This document shows, piece after piece, positions 8,846-17,626 of a stretch of DNA of 64,000 nucleotides. The stretch lies in NCBI RefSeq assembly GCF_010882125.1, contig NZ_JAAGVZ010000006.1, forward strand, positions 62,001-126,000, read 5' to 3'. The notes below the pieces were generated by a model. It was given only the letters and a program-made list of their open reading frames with translations, ran no database searches and was not told the DNA's origin. The DNA is from Peribacillus alkalitolerans (GTDB lineage Bacteria > Bacillota > Bacilli > Bacillales > DSM-1321). Positions within the stretch are counted from its first letter, which is position 1. Each line of letters begins with the position of its first letter. The translations under genes were made by a program, and so were the position numbers.

Positions 8846-9625
8846 TTGGAGCATTTATTAGGTCAAGAATGGGAGATTGTTCCTGCAGGAGGAGCAACAG
8901 GTGAAGCGTTCATTGCTAGCCATGCGGAACAAAAGCTTTTCTTAAAGCGTAACTCTTCTCCTTTTCTTGCTGTTCTATCAGCAGAAGGTATTGTCCCAAA
9001 GTTGGTTTGGACAAAAAGATTGGAAAATGGTGATGTGATTTCCGCCCAGCAATGGTTAGAGGGTAGGGAGCTGGCACAACGAGAAATGAATGACCAAGGA
9101 GTGGCACAGCTGCTTCGAAAAATTCATTGTTCAAAACCATTGCTGTCAATGTTAGAAAGGCTTGGAATGAGCCCGCTTAAACCTTTTGATATCATTCTAC
9201 AAATCGATAATCAAATGGATCAGGAATTAGAAAACCAAGAAATAATGGGTGTAGCACGCGTTTTTTTAGATGAAAATATTGATTTAATATTTTGTCATGA
9301 AAATGTGGTGTGCCATTCTGATGTCAATCACAATAATTGGCTTCTTTCTGATGAGGATGAACTGTACCTAATTGATTGGGATGGCGCCATGATCGCCGAC
9401 CCTGCCATTGACTTAGGCATGTTGCTTTATTCTTACGTTCCTAAAGAAGAGTGGGCATCATGGCTAGCCATTTATGGTGAACAATTGAACGAAGGTTTAT
9501 TGCTAAGAATGAAGTGGTATGTGATTGCACAGACAATCCTCTCGATCCAGTGGTATCATTCAAAACAGCGACAAGTTGAAAGAAATAGCGGGATTGAATA
9601 TTTACAAACTGTTTTAGATTTATGA
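8846..9625 (+). CDS. ytmP: Aminoglycoside-phosphotransferase/choline-kinase-fold protein YtmP
   Basis: A 259-residue small-molecule kinase fold. The start was set at the TTG at 8846, 5 nt after GAAGGTGA; an in-frame TTG at 8831 and GTG at 8837 have poorer sites. Kinase motifs are H157-S-D159-V-N-H-N-N164 (catalytic loop with catalytic Asp and metal Asn) and I-D177-W-D179 (the DFG equivalent), followed by D-P-A-I-D-L-G. The substrate is unknown; the family phosphorylates sugars, choline or antibiotics. Its 3' end overlaps the convergent ytzH by 6 bp with no terminator between them. Confidence 0.88.
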   Translation: MEHLLGQEWEIVPAGGATGEAFIASHAEQKLFLKRNSSPFLAVLSAEGIVPKLVWTKRLENGDVISAQQWLEGRELAQREMNDQGVAQLLRKIHCSKPLLSMLERLGMSPLKPFDIILQIDNQMDQELENQEIMGVARVFLDENIDLIFCHENVVCHSDVNHNNWLLSDEDELYLIDWDGAMIADPAIDLGMLLYSYVPKEEWASWLAIYGEQLNEGLLLRMKWYVIAQTILSIQWYHSKQRQVERNSGIEYLQTVLDL

Positions 9626-9898
9626 AAAGCTACCCATATTCTCAACCCATTGAAGTAATTGCTGGTTGTGGGATGAGATATGGCCATCTAGATTTTCTGT
9701 CGTTGATCCAGCTTGACTATATTTAGATATTTCCTGAAGAATATTCTTTGCTTCTTCGTTATAATGTTCATTTGTCAGTAGGGATTGGACAAGTCGTTCC
9801 ATCTGCTCACACTCTGATGTGGATCCACAATTATCGGCCTGGTGGTTCGTAAGTATATCCTTCAGTAAGGATAGTTGATGCTCATGTGAAATGGGCAT
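9620..9898 (-). CDS. ytzH: YtzH-like small protein
   Basis: A 92-residue hydrophilic, probably helical protein of unknown function. The ATG at 9898 has AAAGG ten bases upstream; an in-frame ATG at 9916 has no site. The name rests on the conserved position between ytmP and trmB, on the opposite strand, and on general resemblance. It has no signal peptide or membrane segment and holds two Cys residues (counting from 9898, one near residue 24 and one near 30). It converges on ytmP with overlapping ends. Confidence 0.75.
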   Translation of the reverse strand: MPISHEHQLSLLKDILTNHQADNCGSTSECEQMERLVQSLLTNEHYNEEAKNILQEISKYSQAGSTTENLDGHISSHNQQLLQWVENMGSFS

Positions 9899-9939
9899 GA
9901 ATGCACAACCTTTCAAACAAGATAAAAGTATGGGAGTTT

Positions 9940-9978
9940 AGCCTAAAGATGAACCTTCCTTTAGGCTTTTTCTTTTTT
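9940..9978 (+). terminator. Terminator read in the ytmP direction, upstream of ytzH
   Basis: A perfect 9-bp stem AGCCTAAAG/CTTTAGGCT is followed by T-rich sequence on the plus strand. It is the first terminator-like hairpin after ytmP, so the ytmP transcript may cross all of ytzH as antisense RNA. Confidence 0.7.
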
Positions 9979-9979
9979 A

Positions 9980-10114
9980 GCTCTGTTAAAGCTTATTGTT
10001 GATTTTTCCACAAAGTTGATTGGAGTGGAAGGCAATCGACTCCTGCGGGAGCACCGGCCGCCCCGCGGAAAGCGAGTGCCTGGAACGGAAATCAACAACA
10101 CTGTTTAACAGAGC
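9980..10114 (+). repeat. Repeat family 1, copy 2, with perfect 11-bp flanking inverted repeat
   Basis: A short core 10015-10096 (GTTGATTGGAGTGGAAGGC ... GCGAGTGCC ... GGAAATCAAC) lacks the middle blocks of longer copies. It is bracketed by GCTCTGTTAAA (9980-9990) and its exact inverse TTTAACAGAGC (10104-10114), giving a transposon-like outline. Confidence 0.85.
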
Positions 10115-10128
10115 ATCTTTTTTAAATA

Positions 10129-10219
10129 GCTATGTTAAGGTTCATTGATGAAACTTTGTTGATTGGAACTGAAGGTGAACGCCTCTCGCTACAATCAACA
10201 GGTTAGTTTAACAAAGCCT
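10129..10219 (+). repeat. Repeat family 1, copy 3 (strongly shortened)
   Basis: A 42-bp core (10158-10199; GTTGATTGGAACTGAAGG ... TCTCGCTACAATCAAC) lies within near-inverted flanks GCTATGTTAA and TTAACAAAGC. It lies only 15 bp after copy 2. Together the two copies and the terminator explain the gene-free stretch before trmB. Confidence 0.75.
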
Positions 10220-10429
10220 AATAATCAATAAAAATGCAGAGAGTTAAAGACAAGCTACAACGTACAGGTCGTACGCTACTGCTTTCCTTATAGGTTGCGG
10301 CCAAGGGATGAAATTATTCATGTTAGAATATTAAGCATTATCGAACAAGAATTGGACCTTATTTCTTGTTGCGCAACATTTGGGTTCATGTTAGGATTTG
10401 AACGATACATTTACAATAGGGGTGTCATC

Positions 10430-11080
10430 ATGAGATTAAAATATAAGCCTTGGGCTAAAGATAAATTAAGCGAATTTCCACAGTATGTCATTGCGAATCC
10501 GGAAGAACAAAAAGGTAAATGGAAAGAAGTATTCGGTAACGAAAATCCTTTATATATTGAAGTAGGAACGGGAAAAGGCCGATTCATTACTGAAATGGCT
10601 AAGGCACATCCAAATATCAATTTCATGGGGATAGAAGTGTATGAAAGTGTTATTGTACATGCTCTAGATAAATTAATTGAAACTGAGCTTCCAAATTGTA
10701 AGCTTTTAAGTGTAAATGCAAATGATTTACGCAATTTTTTCAATAAAGGAGAAGTATCCAGGGTATACTTGAATTTCTCAGATCCATGGCCAAAAACTCG
10801 CCACGCTAAGAGAAGATTGACTTATAAAACGTATTTGAGTATATATGAGGACATTCTACCAGATATGGGAGAAATCCATTTCAAAACCGATAATCAAGGC
10901 CTATTTGAATATTCTCTCATTAGTATGTCCCATTACGGAATGTTATTGAATTTCATTAGTCTGGATTTGCATAATAGCGATTATGAAGGAAATATCATGA
11001 CTGAATATGAAGAGAAGTTTTCCAATAAAGGAAGCCGCATTTATCGTGTCGAAGCTCAATTTCCTTCTAAAAATAAATAG
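10430..11080 (+). CDS. trmB: tRNA (guanine-N7-)-methyltransferase TrmB
   Basis: A 216-residue SAM-dependent enzyme that makes 7-methylguanosine 46 in tRNA variable loops. The start at ATG 10430 follows AGGGGTG and gives the usual M-R-L-K-Y-K-P-W N-terminus; in-frame codons back to 10295 are non-homologous extension. The SAM-binding loop is E-V-G-T-G-K-G at residues 44-50, and the family signature S-D-P-W-P-K follows in the C-terminal half. It corresponds to B. subtilis ytmQ. It is a single-gene unit with its own terminator. Confidence 0.95.
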   Translation: MRLKYKPWAKDKLSEFPQYVIANPEEQKGKWKEVFGNENPLYIEVGTGKGRFITEMAKAHPNINFMGIEVYESVIVHALDKLIETELPNCKLLSVNANDLRNFFNKGEVSRVYLNFSDPWPKTRHAKRRLTYKTYLSIYEDILPDMGEIHFKTDNQGLFEYSLISMSHYGMLLNFISLDLHNSDYEGNIMTEYEEKFSNKGSRIYRVEAQFPSKNK

Positions 11081-11121
11081 AAAAAAGGATGATCCATTTT
11101 CATTTGGATCGTCCTTTTTTT
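11081..11121 (+). terminator. Intrinsic terminator after trmB
   Basis: Starting just after the trmB stop, A-rich sequence plus a GGATGATCCA/TGGATCGTCC stem (one G-T pair) precede seven T. Confidence 0.85.
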
Positions 11122-11219
11122 ATACATACGATTCTTGAGAAAGATAAATGATTCATCTGTACAAAATTATGAATAATCCGAAAACAGTGGTAAAATGATG
11201 ATTAATAGGAGGGTGAAAG

Positions 11220-12062
11220 ATGCAAAGCTTACATTTTGGAAACTTCCAGTTGACCTGGTTGACAGGAGGCACAACATTCCTTGATGGTGGTGCAATGTTT
11301 GGTGTCGTACCAAAACCACTTTGGTCCAAAAAATATCCCCATAATGAGAAAAATCAAATTGAACTTCCAACAGATCCTATACTAGTTCAAACTGGAGAAA
11401 AAAATATTCTGATTGAAGCAGGAATAGGGAAAGGAAGATTCACTGAAAAGCAACTGAGGAATTATGGAGTTGAATTGGAATCACGATTGGAGGAAGACTT
11501 ACTAAAACTAGGTCTTACCACAAGTGATATAGACATGGTGTTATTAACACACATGCATTTTGACCATGCAACTGGTCTTACTAAAATTCAAGATGGCAAC
11601 CTAGTATCAGTTTTTCCAAATGCGACAATCATTACATCGGATATTGAGTGGAATGAAATGAGACATCCAAATATCCGTTCCCGAAATACATATTGGAAAG
11701 AGAACTGGGAAACCATTGAAAACCAAGTTAAAACGTTTCATGAACAGTTGGAAGTATTTCCGGGTATAAAGATGATACATACAGGAGGACATAGTGATGG
11801 GCATTCCATCATTGTCATGGAGCAAGGGGATGAGATCTTAATCCATATGGCAGATTTAATGCCAACACATGCTCATTCTAACGTCCTTTGGGTATTGGCA
11901 TTTGATGATTATCCAATGAATTCAATCTTCCAAAAGGAAAAATGGATGGAATATGGTCTACAGAAAAAAGCATGGTATACCTTCTATCATGACGCGTTTT
12001 ATCGAGCTGTAAAATTTTCTGAGGATGGTAAAGAAATTCTAGAGAGCATCAAACGTCAATAA
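11220..12062 (+). CDS. ytnP: Metallo-beta-lactamase-fold hydrolase YtnP (lactonase-like)
   Basis: A 280-residue protein with the zinc motif H111-M-H113-F-D115-H116, a further His in G-G-H-S-D-G-H and an Asp/His pair in [11 protein letters not shown]. That ligand pattern is typical of AHL-lactonase-type MBL enzymes. B. subtilis YtnP has been reported to degrade signalling lactones of competitors, so quorum quenching is the best family-based guess; other ester or lactone substrates are possible. The ATG is preceded by TAGGAGGGTGA. No signal peptide, so cytoplasmic. Confidence 0.88.
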   Translation: MQSLHFGNFQLTWLTGGTTFLDGGAMFGVVPKPLWSKKYPHNEKNQIELPTDPILVQTGEKNILIEAGIGKGRFTEKQLRNYGVELESRLEEDLLKLGLTTSDIDMVLLTHMHFDHATGLTKIQDGNLVSVFPNATIITSDIEWNEMRHPNIRSRNTYWKENWETIENQVKTFHEQLEVFPGIKMIHTGGHSDGHSIIVMEQGDEILIHMADLMPTHAHSNVLWVLAFDDYPMNSIFQKEKWMEYGLQKKAWYTFYHDAFYRAVKFSEDGKEILESIKRQ

Positions 12063-12066
12063 ACGA

Positions 12067-12104
12067 AAAACAAGACAGGAGGTTTCCCTTCTGTCTTGTT
12101 TTGT
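12067..12104. terminator. Bidirectional terminator between ytnP and the PepSY-like gene
   Basis: A 10-bp stem AACAAGACAG/CTGTCTTGTT has T runs on both strands, serving two convergent genes. Confidence 0.85.
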
Positions 12105-12114
12105 TTATTTCATC

Positions 12115-12426
12115 CTATTTAGTTATAACTTCTAATATGGTGCCCGTCATGGCATCTGCAATAAATTCGAATTGCTCATGGTGGTCACCCGTTTTCCTTG
12201 TAATTCCGCCTTTGAAGACCGTATAGGTGATTTCATTTTTTTCAAATAGTTCGGATTTCATGACAATCCATGACCCAATAATTTTCCCGTTTTTTTGAAG
12301 TGCATGTTTGGCATCTTGTAATATTCTCTCAGGAGACATTGAAACATTGCGATCGATAGCCTGGGATGTAAAAACCCCTGCTACAAAACCAACAGTTGCT
12401 CCCAATATTAGATTTTTCCAATTCAT
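12115..12426 (-). CDS. ytzB: Small membrane-anchored PepSY-like protein (YtzB-like)
   Basis: A 103-residue protein with a glycine-rich hydrophobic N-terminal segment (about residues 5-24), followed by an extracytoplasmic domain resembling a single PepSY unit (S-P-E-R-I-L-Q-D-A-K ... G-T-I-L-E-V). PepSY domains often inhibit or chaperone secreted proteases; no specific partner is evident. The ATG at 12426 has TAAGGAGGA upstream. The name comes from its place between ytnP and ytoP and is less certain than the fold. Confidence 0.7.
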   Translation of the reverse strand: MNWKNLILGATVGFVAGVFTSQAIDRNVSMSPERILQDAKHALQKNGKIIGSWIVMKSELFEKNEITYTVFKGGITRKTGDHHEQFEFIADAMTGTILEVITK

Positions 12427-12601
12427 CCGTTTTCCTCCTTATCTAATTACCAGATCCATTTCTTATTTTTAGTATACCTATTGAGAGCAAGGCTGCACAA
12501 ATAGTTTTATATTGAATTAGTGTTAGGGTGGTAAGGTAACAGAAGTTTCTGTAAAATAGAGGATGTACATAACTTATGACCGGTAAAAAGGAGATATTAT
12601 T

Positions 12602-13675
12602 ATGAATCAAGAAACTCTTTCATTGTTTAAGACATTGACTGAATTACCTGGGGCACCAGGTAATGAACATGCAGTTCGAAAGTTCATGCGTTCTCAATTG
12701 GAATTGCACGCAGATGAAATAGTACAAGATGGGCTTGGTGGGATTTTTGGAGTTCGAGTTGGGAATGAAAACGGTCCAACAGTCATGGTGGCTGGCCATA
12801 TGGATGAAGTTGGATTCATGGTTACCAATATCACGGATAATGGAATGATACGCTTTCAACCACTTGGTGGCTGGTGGAATCAAGTATTGCTTGCACAACG
12901 AGTTGAAATTACGACTGATAAAGGTCCTATCGTGGGTGTAATTGGTTCAATTCCTCCACATTTGTTAGAAGAAGCCCAACGTTCAAAACCTATGGATATT
13001 AAGAATATGTTGATCGATGTGGGAGCAGATGATCGAGAAGACGTAAAAAGAATGGGTATTAAACCAGGACAGCAAATTACGCCTATCTGTCCTTTCACTC
13101 CAATGGCAAATGAGAAAAAAATCATGGCAAAGGCTTGGGACAATCGCTATGGGTGCGGCCTTGCTATTGAATTATTGAAAGAAACTAAAAATGAAACATT
13201 ACCTAATATCCTTTATTCTGGTGCAACTGTTCAAGAGGAAGTCGGTCTTCGTGGAGCTCAAACAGCTGCCAATATGATAAAACCTGATATTTTCTTTGCG
13301 CTTGATGCAAGTCCTGCAAATGATATGTCAGGAAAGAAAAGTGAATTTGGTCAATTAGGCAAAGGGACATTACTTCGTATTCTAGACCGTTCAATGGTCA
13401 CACATCGAGGAATGAGGGAATTTATATTAGATACTGCGGAAACACATTCTATACCATATCAATATTTTGTTTCCCAAGGTGGCACAGATGCAGGACGTGT
13501 ACACCAGGCGAATGATGGAGTGCCAAGTGCTGTAGTTGGTATCTGTTCAAGATATATTCATACCGCAGCGTCCATTATTCATATCGATGATTATGCAGCA
13601 GCTAAAGAATTGTTGAAGAAGCTAGTTTTATCATGTGATTCTTCTACGGTTAATGCTATTCGTAATAATTCTTGA
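12602..13675 (+). CDS. ytoP: M42-family aminopeptidase (YtoP-like)
   Basis: A 357-residue cytosolic di-metal aminopeptidase of the glutamyl-aminopeptidase/deblocking type. Metal and catalytic residues are readable: H66 and D68 in A-G-H-M-D-E-V-G, bridging D180 in K-A-W-D-N-R, the E212-E213 pair in [10 protein letters not shown]235 in A-L-D-A-S-P and H320 in R-Y-I-H-T-A-A. The family forms dodecameric tetrahedra. The ATG follows AAAAAGGAGAT. It may be cotranscribed with the DUF84 gene 20 nt downstream. Confidence 0.93.
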   Translation: MNQETLSLFKTLTELPGAPGNEHAVRKFMRSQLELHADEIVQDGLGGIFGVRVGNENGPTVMVAGHMDEVGFMVTNITDNGMIRFQPLGGWWNQVLLAQRVEITTDKGPIVGVIGSIPPHLLEEAQRSKPMDIKNMLIDVGADDREDVKRMGIKPGQQITPICPFTPMANEKKIMAKAWDNRYGCGLAIELLKETKNETLPNILYSGATVQEEVGLRGAQTAANMIKPDIFFALDASPANDMSGKKSEFGQLGKGTLLRILDRSMVTHRGMREFILDTAETHSIPYQYFVSQGGTDAGRVHQANDGVPSAVVGICSRYIHTAASIIHIDDYAAAKELLKKLVLSCDSSTVNAIRNNS

Positions 13676-13695
13676 AAGTGATGTGAAGCAGAAAA

Positions 13696-14211
13696 GTGAA
13701 AGTTTGTGTAGGCAGCAAGAACCCTGCAAAAGTTTCTGCTGTAGAAGCAGTTCTTCTCGATATTGGAGCTGAAGTGTCATGTTTAGATGTTCCTTCAGGT
13801 GTATCTGACCAGCCATTTTCTGATGAAGAAACGATTCAAGGAGCCATAACTAGGGCTCAAAATGCTAAAAAGTTATCAGGTGCAGATATTGGAATCGGTT
13901 TGGAAGGTGGAGTCGTGAAAACTGTGGATGGCATATACGTCTGCAATTGGGGAGCACTGGTTAGTGAAGGCAATCAACCTATCATAGCTGGTGGAGCGCG
14001 TATTCCATTACCGAAGGAAATTAGCGATCGATTGCTGAATGGAGAAGAACTTGGTCCAATCATGGATGATTTTACAAAGAAACAAAACATCCGAAAGAAA
14101 GAAGGCGCCATTGGCGTTTTTACAAATGAAAGAATATCTCGCTCAGATATGTTTATCCATATTATGCAATTGCTGATTGGCCAATACGAATATCAATCAA
14201 AGAATACCTAA
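13696..14211 (+). CDS. DUF84-family NTPase (inosine/xanthosine triphosphatase-like)
   Basis: A 171-residue protein starting V-G-S-K-N-P-A-K-V-S-A-V, the signature of the YjjX/DUF84 group related to ITPases. These remove non-canonical purine triphosphates. Further conserved runs are A-Q-N-A-K and G-I-G-L-E-G-G-V. It uses the GTG at 13696, 20 nt after ytoP, with only a weak ribosome binding site, so coupling to ytoP is likely. A terminator follows. Confidence 0.85.
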   Translation: MKVCVGSKNPAKVSAVEAVLLDIGAEVSCLDVPSGVSDQPFSDEETIQGAITRAQNAKKLSGADIGIGLEGGVVKTVDGIYVCNWGALVSEGNQPIIAGGARIPLPKEISDRLLNGEELGPIMDDFTKKQNIRKKEGAIGVFTNERISRSDMFIHIMQLLIGQYEYQSKNT

Positions 14212-14214
14212 ATG

Positions 14215-14254
14215 AAAAGCTCCAACACCTTTATCAGGTTGATGGAGCTTTTTT
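14215..14254 (+). terminator. Intrinsic terminator after the DUF84 gene
   Basis: The stem AAAAGCTCCA/TGGAGCTTTT with an inner ACCT/AGGT pairing runs into TTTTTT. The A-rich left side could also serve the small convergent gene at 14268. Confidence 0.85.
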
Positions 14255-14267
14255 GCTATCTAAATTA

Positions 14268-14405
14268 TCAATATTCTATTTCCTCATAATCTTTAGGTTG
14301 GGGGACTGGCTGTCCATCTAAATCATTAGTAATTTCTTGGATCGTTTCTATTTCTTCCTGAGACTTCTCCTGTCTATTTACTTCTTGGTTTTTATTTTTT
14401 TTCAT
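14268..14405 (-). CDS. Small acidic protein of 45 residues, unknown function
   Basis: An ATG at 14405 with AAGGGGA at good spacing opens 45 codons ending at a TGA. The product begins M-K-K-N-K-N-Q-E-V-N, is rich in Glu and Gln, contains a V-P-Q-P run and ends E-E-I-E-Y. It has no membrane segment or Cys. The clear ribosome binding site, a stop just before a shared terminator and a purine-rich coding strand support a real gene. I recognise no family. It sits in the small non-conserved island with the lipoprotein and chemoreceptor. Confidence 0.6.
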   Translation of the reverse strand: MKKNKNQEVNRQEKSQEEIETIQEITNDLDGQPVPQPKDYEEIEY

Positions 14406-14599
14406 TAATCTATCCCCTTCCACGGTTAATAAAGTTAATATGCGCTCGTTAACTTTGTTTCAATCAATATTTTCGGTAGTATGAAAATTGAATTTATTAA
14501 AAATAATAGAGGTAGTCATAATATGTTAATATGTTGTAACACTTTTGAATTATTAGTGTGGTAGTATGGAGCGGAATAGAAAATGTGGAGGAATGTTTA

Positions 14600-15112
14600 A
14601 TGGTCCCGAAGCGATTAATGACAGCAATGGGGTTCTTATGTTTACTTCTTATCTTTACAGGGTGCTCTGCCAATGTGAATGAGGAAATTAACAAGGCTGA
14701 AAAAGCGGCTGAAAAGGTTTTCACTAACAATAATGTGAAGGCAAATGAAAAGTTGAAAGAATTCAGCTTCTACTTACCAGATGGATTTAAGGTTGACGAA
14801 GTCAAAACACATAATGTCATCATCAATAATAGGGATATATATGCAATTATATTTGTAAACCCGAATGAACAAAGTGATAGTGATGTACTTATCCAAAATT
14901 TCATAAACCACAAGAAAGAATACGAAAAGATTCAAACCTTTGAGAAACCAGGAAAAAAAGGATTTTTTGCGGTTAGACAAACTGAAGAGAAGAAATACGA
15001 ACTCATAGTAGGAATCGGCGGAGTGAAAGTGACTACTGTTGCGAAGGCTGCAGATTTAGAAATACTTTCTAAAGATTTAATGAAAACGGCCATTTCAATA
15101 AAGCAGGAATAA
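14600..15112 (+). CDS. Putative lipoprotein of unknown function
   Basis: A 170-residue protein from the ATG at 14600, which has TGGAGGA upstream; an in-frame start at 14558 lacks a site and would bury the signal. The N-terminus is a lipoprotein signal peptide: basic M-V-P-K-R, a hydrophobic stretch, then L-L-I-F-T-G-C with lipidated C22. The mature part has a charged helical start (N-K-A-E-K-A-A-E-K) and then an alpha/beta domain. No catalytic motif is seen. It is convergent with the chemoreceptor gene, with a shared hairpin between. Confidence 0.8.
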   Translation: MVPKRLMTAMGFLCLLLIFTGCSANVNEEINKAEKAAEKVFTNNNVKANEKLKEFSFYLPDGFKVDEVKTHNVIINNRDIYAIIFVNPNEQSDSDVLIQNFINHKKEYEKIQTFEKPGKKGFFAVRQTEEKKYELIVGIGGVKVTTVAKAADLEILSKDLMKTAISIKQE

Positions 15113-15113
15113 T

Positions 15114-15147
15114 TAAAGGGATGCCACATGAGCATCCCTTTTGTTTT
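15114..15147. terminator. Hairpin between lipoprotein and chemoreceptor genes
   Basis: A 10-bp stem AAAGGGATGC/GCATCCCTTT is followed by TTTTGTTTT on the plus strand. On the minus strand the T run is short, so it works best for the lipoprotein gene. Confidence 0.75.
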
Positions 15148-17266
15148 ATTTCTTTTTCAATTTTTCAATTGGATTTATGGACTTAATCTTAGAAAAAATA
15201 AGTTTAGGTTTTCTAAAGTTTATCTTGATTGTTGGTTTAGAAAAACGTAACTTCTTTTTATTATCTTGAGAGACTGTTCTTACATGTTTCTCTACTGCAT
15301 CATCTAGGTTGAATTGGCTAATGACACTTTGTAAATCGGTCGCAATAAAACTAAGCTCAGAGGCAGCTTCATTGACTTGAGAAATAGCCATTAATTGATT
15401 TTCACTAGAAGCGCTAACTTCCTCTGCTACTCCAGCGGATTGTTCAGATATGCTATAGATGTCATTCATTTTTTTAAACAATGTACCATTGGAGCTTTGG
15501 ACATGCTGGATTGCGTTTTTAATCCCGTTAAGCTTAACGTTGATTCCTTCTATATGATTAACGATGTTTTCAAATGCTGACTTCGTTGAAGATACAGACT
15601 CGCTTTGTTTTGTTTTGTACTCATTGAACTTCACGGCTTCCTGTTTAAGTGAAAGCATTTGGCTATTCATGGTATCAACTAGCTTTTGAATATTTTGCGC
15701 TTCCATTTTCGAACGTTCAGCAAGCTTTCTGACCTCTTTAGCAACTACAGAGAATCCTCTTCCCGCTTCTCCAGCCCTAGCAGATTCAATGGCTGCATTC
15801 AAGGCAAGTAAGTCTGTATTTTCAGCAATCTCCTTGATTGTAGAAACAATGGAAGAAATACTTCTTGATTGTTCGGATGCCTGTTGGACCTGGGACGTTA
15901 AATGATTAGCTAAGTTAAGGAACTGTTCGGAAGTATCCTGCAAAGTAATAATCGTCTTTAGGCCCTCTCTTCCTTCGGCCTGTGTCCTTGCAGCTTCCAA
16001 TGCAATGTCTTCACTGATGGTTTGGGTTTCTTTGATCGCACCGGATACATTGTTCATAATCTGTTTACTATCCTCTAATTGTTCGGCTTGATCAGACGCA
16101 CCTATTGCCACTTGTTTAACAGCTAGATTTACCTCATTGGATTGAGCTGAGGTTTCTTCTGAAATTGCTGCAAGATGTTGAGAGGAAGAATTTAATTGAT
16201 CAGCTGAATTTAGAACCTTCTTTAATGCTTCTTGTACCTTTTCAGCCATGTCATTAAATGTATGTGCAAGGGCGCTCATTTCATCTTTTCTTGTATCATT
16301 CACTCTATATCCGAGTTCACCTGACCCAATGCGTTCAGCACCATGCTTAAGGGATGATATAGAAGTATTGATTGTTTTCATAACAAGTAAACCAATAGAA
16401 ATAAGGATAATGACTAAAATGAAGCTAATGACTAAAAGGATACTTCCAAGCCTTGCAGTTTGCTTTTGTAGATCTTCGTTTAAAACGGCCTTTTGCTTGA
16501 TTACTCCTGATTCAACATCAGCTACCGCTTTTTCAATGGATTTTGCATTTTCATCAAACGAAACCATCAGCCTGCTTGATTCTCGATAGGTTGTGGCTGC
16601 TTCATTCATGGATTTACTATAGGTATCGAACTTTGTAGAGAATGCACTATCGGTAGGGATGGCAACATTCATTTCATCCTTCAGTTCTTTAACAGATTTT
16701 GTGAACTCCGAATATACTTTCTCATCTTTTGTTGACAGATATTGTTTTTCCAAAACTCGAATGGTTTTAAAACGTTCGACCCAGCTTTGATTGCCACTAC
16801 CTTGAAGCAATCCCTCTAATTCAGACCCAGTTTTATCGGTTGTGCCTCTTAGCCCTGAAGTAGGGGTGAACCCTACTTTTTCATAAAATCCAAATAATTT
16901 CTTAAAACTAGCACTGTATTCCTTTGCACTTTCTTCAATCTTTTTTGATTGTTTTACAATATCAGCGTTTTCTTTGTTATTTTTCATTAATGATTGCGAT
17001 TGTGTTTGAACATTATTAATGGTCTTTTCGATCTTTTTGGCGCCACCTTGATTTGGGATACGTAAGAATTGAGTCTCATATTTACGTGTCTGTGCCATAT
17101 TGTACTTAATTTCCTTACTATCTATCACTGCTAGGGATAGTCTGTCTTCTTCTTTCTTTACATCCTTTTGAATGTTACTAGAAAGGAGATTAAAAGATAA
17201 TAATATGAGTAGACCAAAGGTTGACATGAATAATATAAAGCCAATTTTTGCTTTAATTGTCTTCAC
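15146..17266 (-). CDS. Methyl-accepting chemotaxis protein with basic C-terminal tail
   Basis: A 706-residue transmembrane chemoreceptor. TM1 is about residues 9-28, a long helical extracellular sensor follows to about 272, TM2 is about 273-296 and HAMP about 297-350. The cytoplasmic coiled-coil hairpin has its conserved tip at about 477-518 (E-I-A-E-N-T-D-L-L-A-L-N-A-A-I-E). The sensor lacks obvious Cache motifs and looks like a four-helix bundle. The last 35 residues are unusual: strongly Lys-rich, with repeated F-S-K-P, F-R-K-P and F-S-K-I units. It uses a GTG start with AGGGGAC upstream. The ligand is unknown. Confidence 0.93.
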   Translation of the reverse strand: MKTIKAKIGFILFMSTFGLLILLSFNLLSSNIQKDVKKEEDRLSLAVIDSKEIKYNMAQTRKYETQFLRIPNQGGAKKIEKTINNVQTQSQSLMKNNKENADIVKQSKKIEESAKEYSASFKKLFGFYEKVGFTPTSGLRGTTDKTGSELEGLLQGSGNQSWVERFKTIRVLEKQYLSTKDEKVYSEFTKSVKELKDEMNVAIPTDSAFSTKFDTYSKSMNEAATTYRESSRLMVSFDENAKSIEKAVADVESGVIKQKAVLNEDLQKQTARLGSILLVISFILVIILISIGLLVMKTINTSISSLKHGAERIGSGELGYRVNDTRKDEMSALAHTFNDMAEKVQEALKKVLNSADQLNSSSQHLAAISEETSAQSNEVNLAVKQVAIGASDQAEQLEDSKQIMNNVSGAIKETQTISEDIALEAARTQAEGREGLKTIITLQDTSEQFLNLANHLTSQVQQASEQSRSISSIVSTIKEIAENTDLLALNAAIESARAGEAGRGFSVVAKEVRKLAERSKMEAQNIQKLVDTMNSQMLSLKQEAVKFNEYKTKQSESVSSTKSAFENIVNHIEGINVKLNGIKNAIQHVQSSNGTLFKKMNDIYSISEQSAGVAEEVSASSENQLMAISQVNEAASELSFIATDLQSVISQFNLDDAVEKHVRTVSQDNKKKLRFSKPTIKINFRKPKLIFSKIKSINPIEKLKKK

Positions 17267-17626
17267 TGCTCGGGTCCCCTTTCTCTATTTATTTTATTTT
17301 CTTATGTATATAAAAAAATTCCTCTATAGTCCAAAAGTAGAGTGTGGATATGAACAAGATTCATACCACAAAGTTCAGTGGCTAAGAGAAAAAATTCAAA
17401 AAAATAAGTAATTTCTTATATTATAGAGCTAATTTACTACTAAAACAATATACCTATTTATGTTTTCAATCAGAATAATAGATAATCTTTACTACTGGTT
17501 ATAGTGGATGTTCTTGCGCATGCTTTTTGTTAGTAGTTATTGAATTAGTTTGTTACTATCAGAATATATGAAGATAATTGGATTCATACTGTTTGAAGAC
17601 CAATTTACTTAAGGAGGATAAAACAA
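17267..17626. other. Gene-free divergent promoter region between chemoreceptor gene and ytpP
   Basis: 360 bp, AT-rich. It must hold the promoters for both divergent genes, but I see no convincing sigma-D or sigma-A match, repeat or RNA motif. A short plus-strand frame at 17172-17411 is not believed to be coding. Confidence 0.5.

Noticed and set aside
17172-17411. Plus-strand frame of 79 codons opposite the chemoreceptor start
   Set aside because: Begins inside the chemoreceptor gene on the other strand, has no ribosome binding site and shows no recognisable protein features apart from a hydrophobic run that mirrors the signal region.
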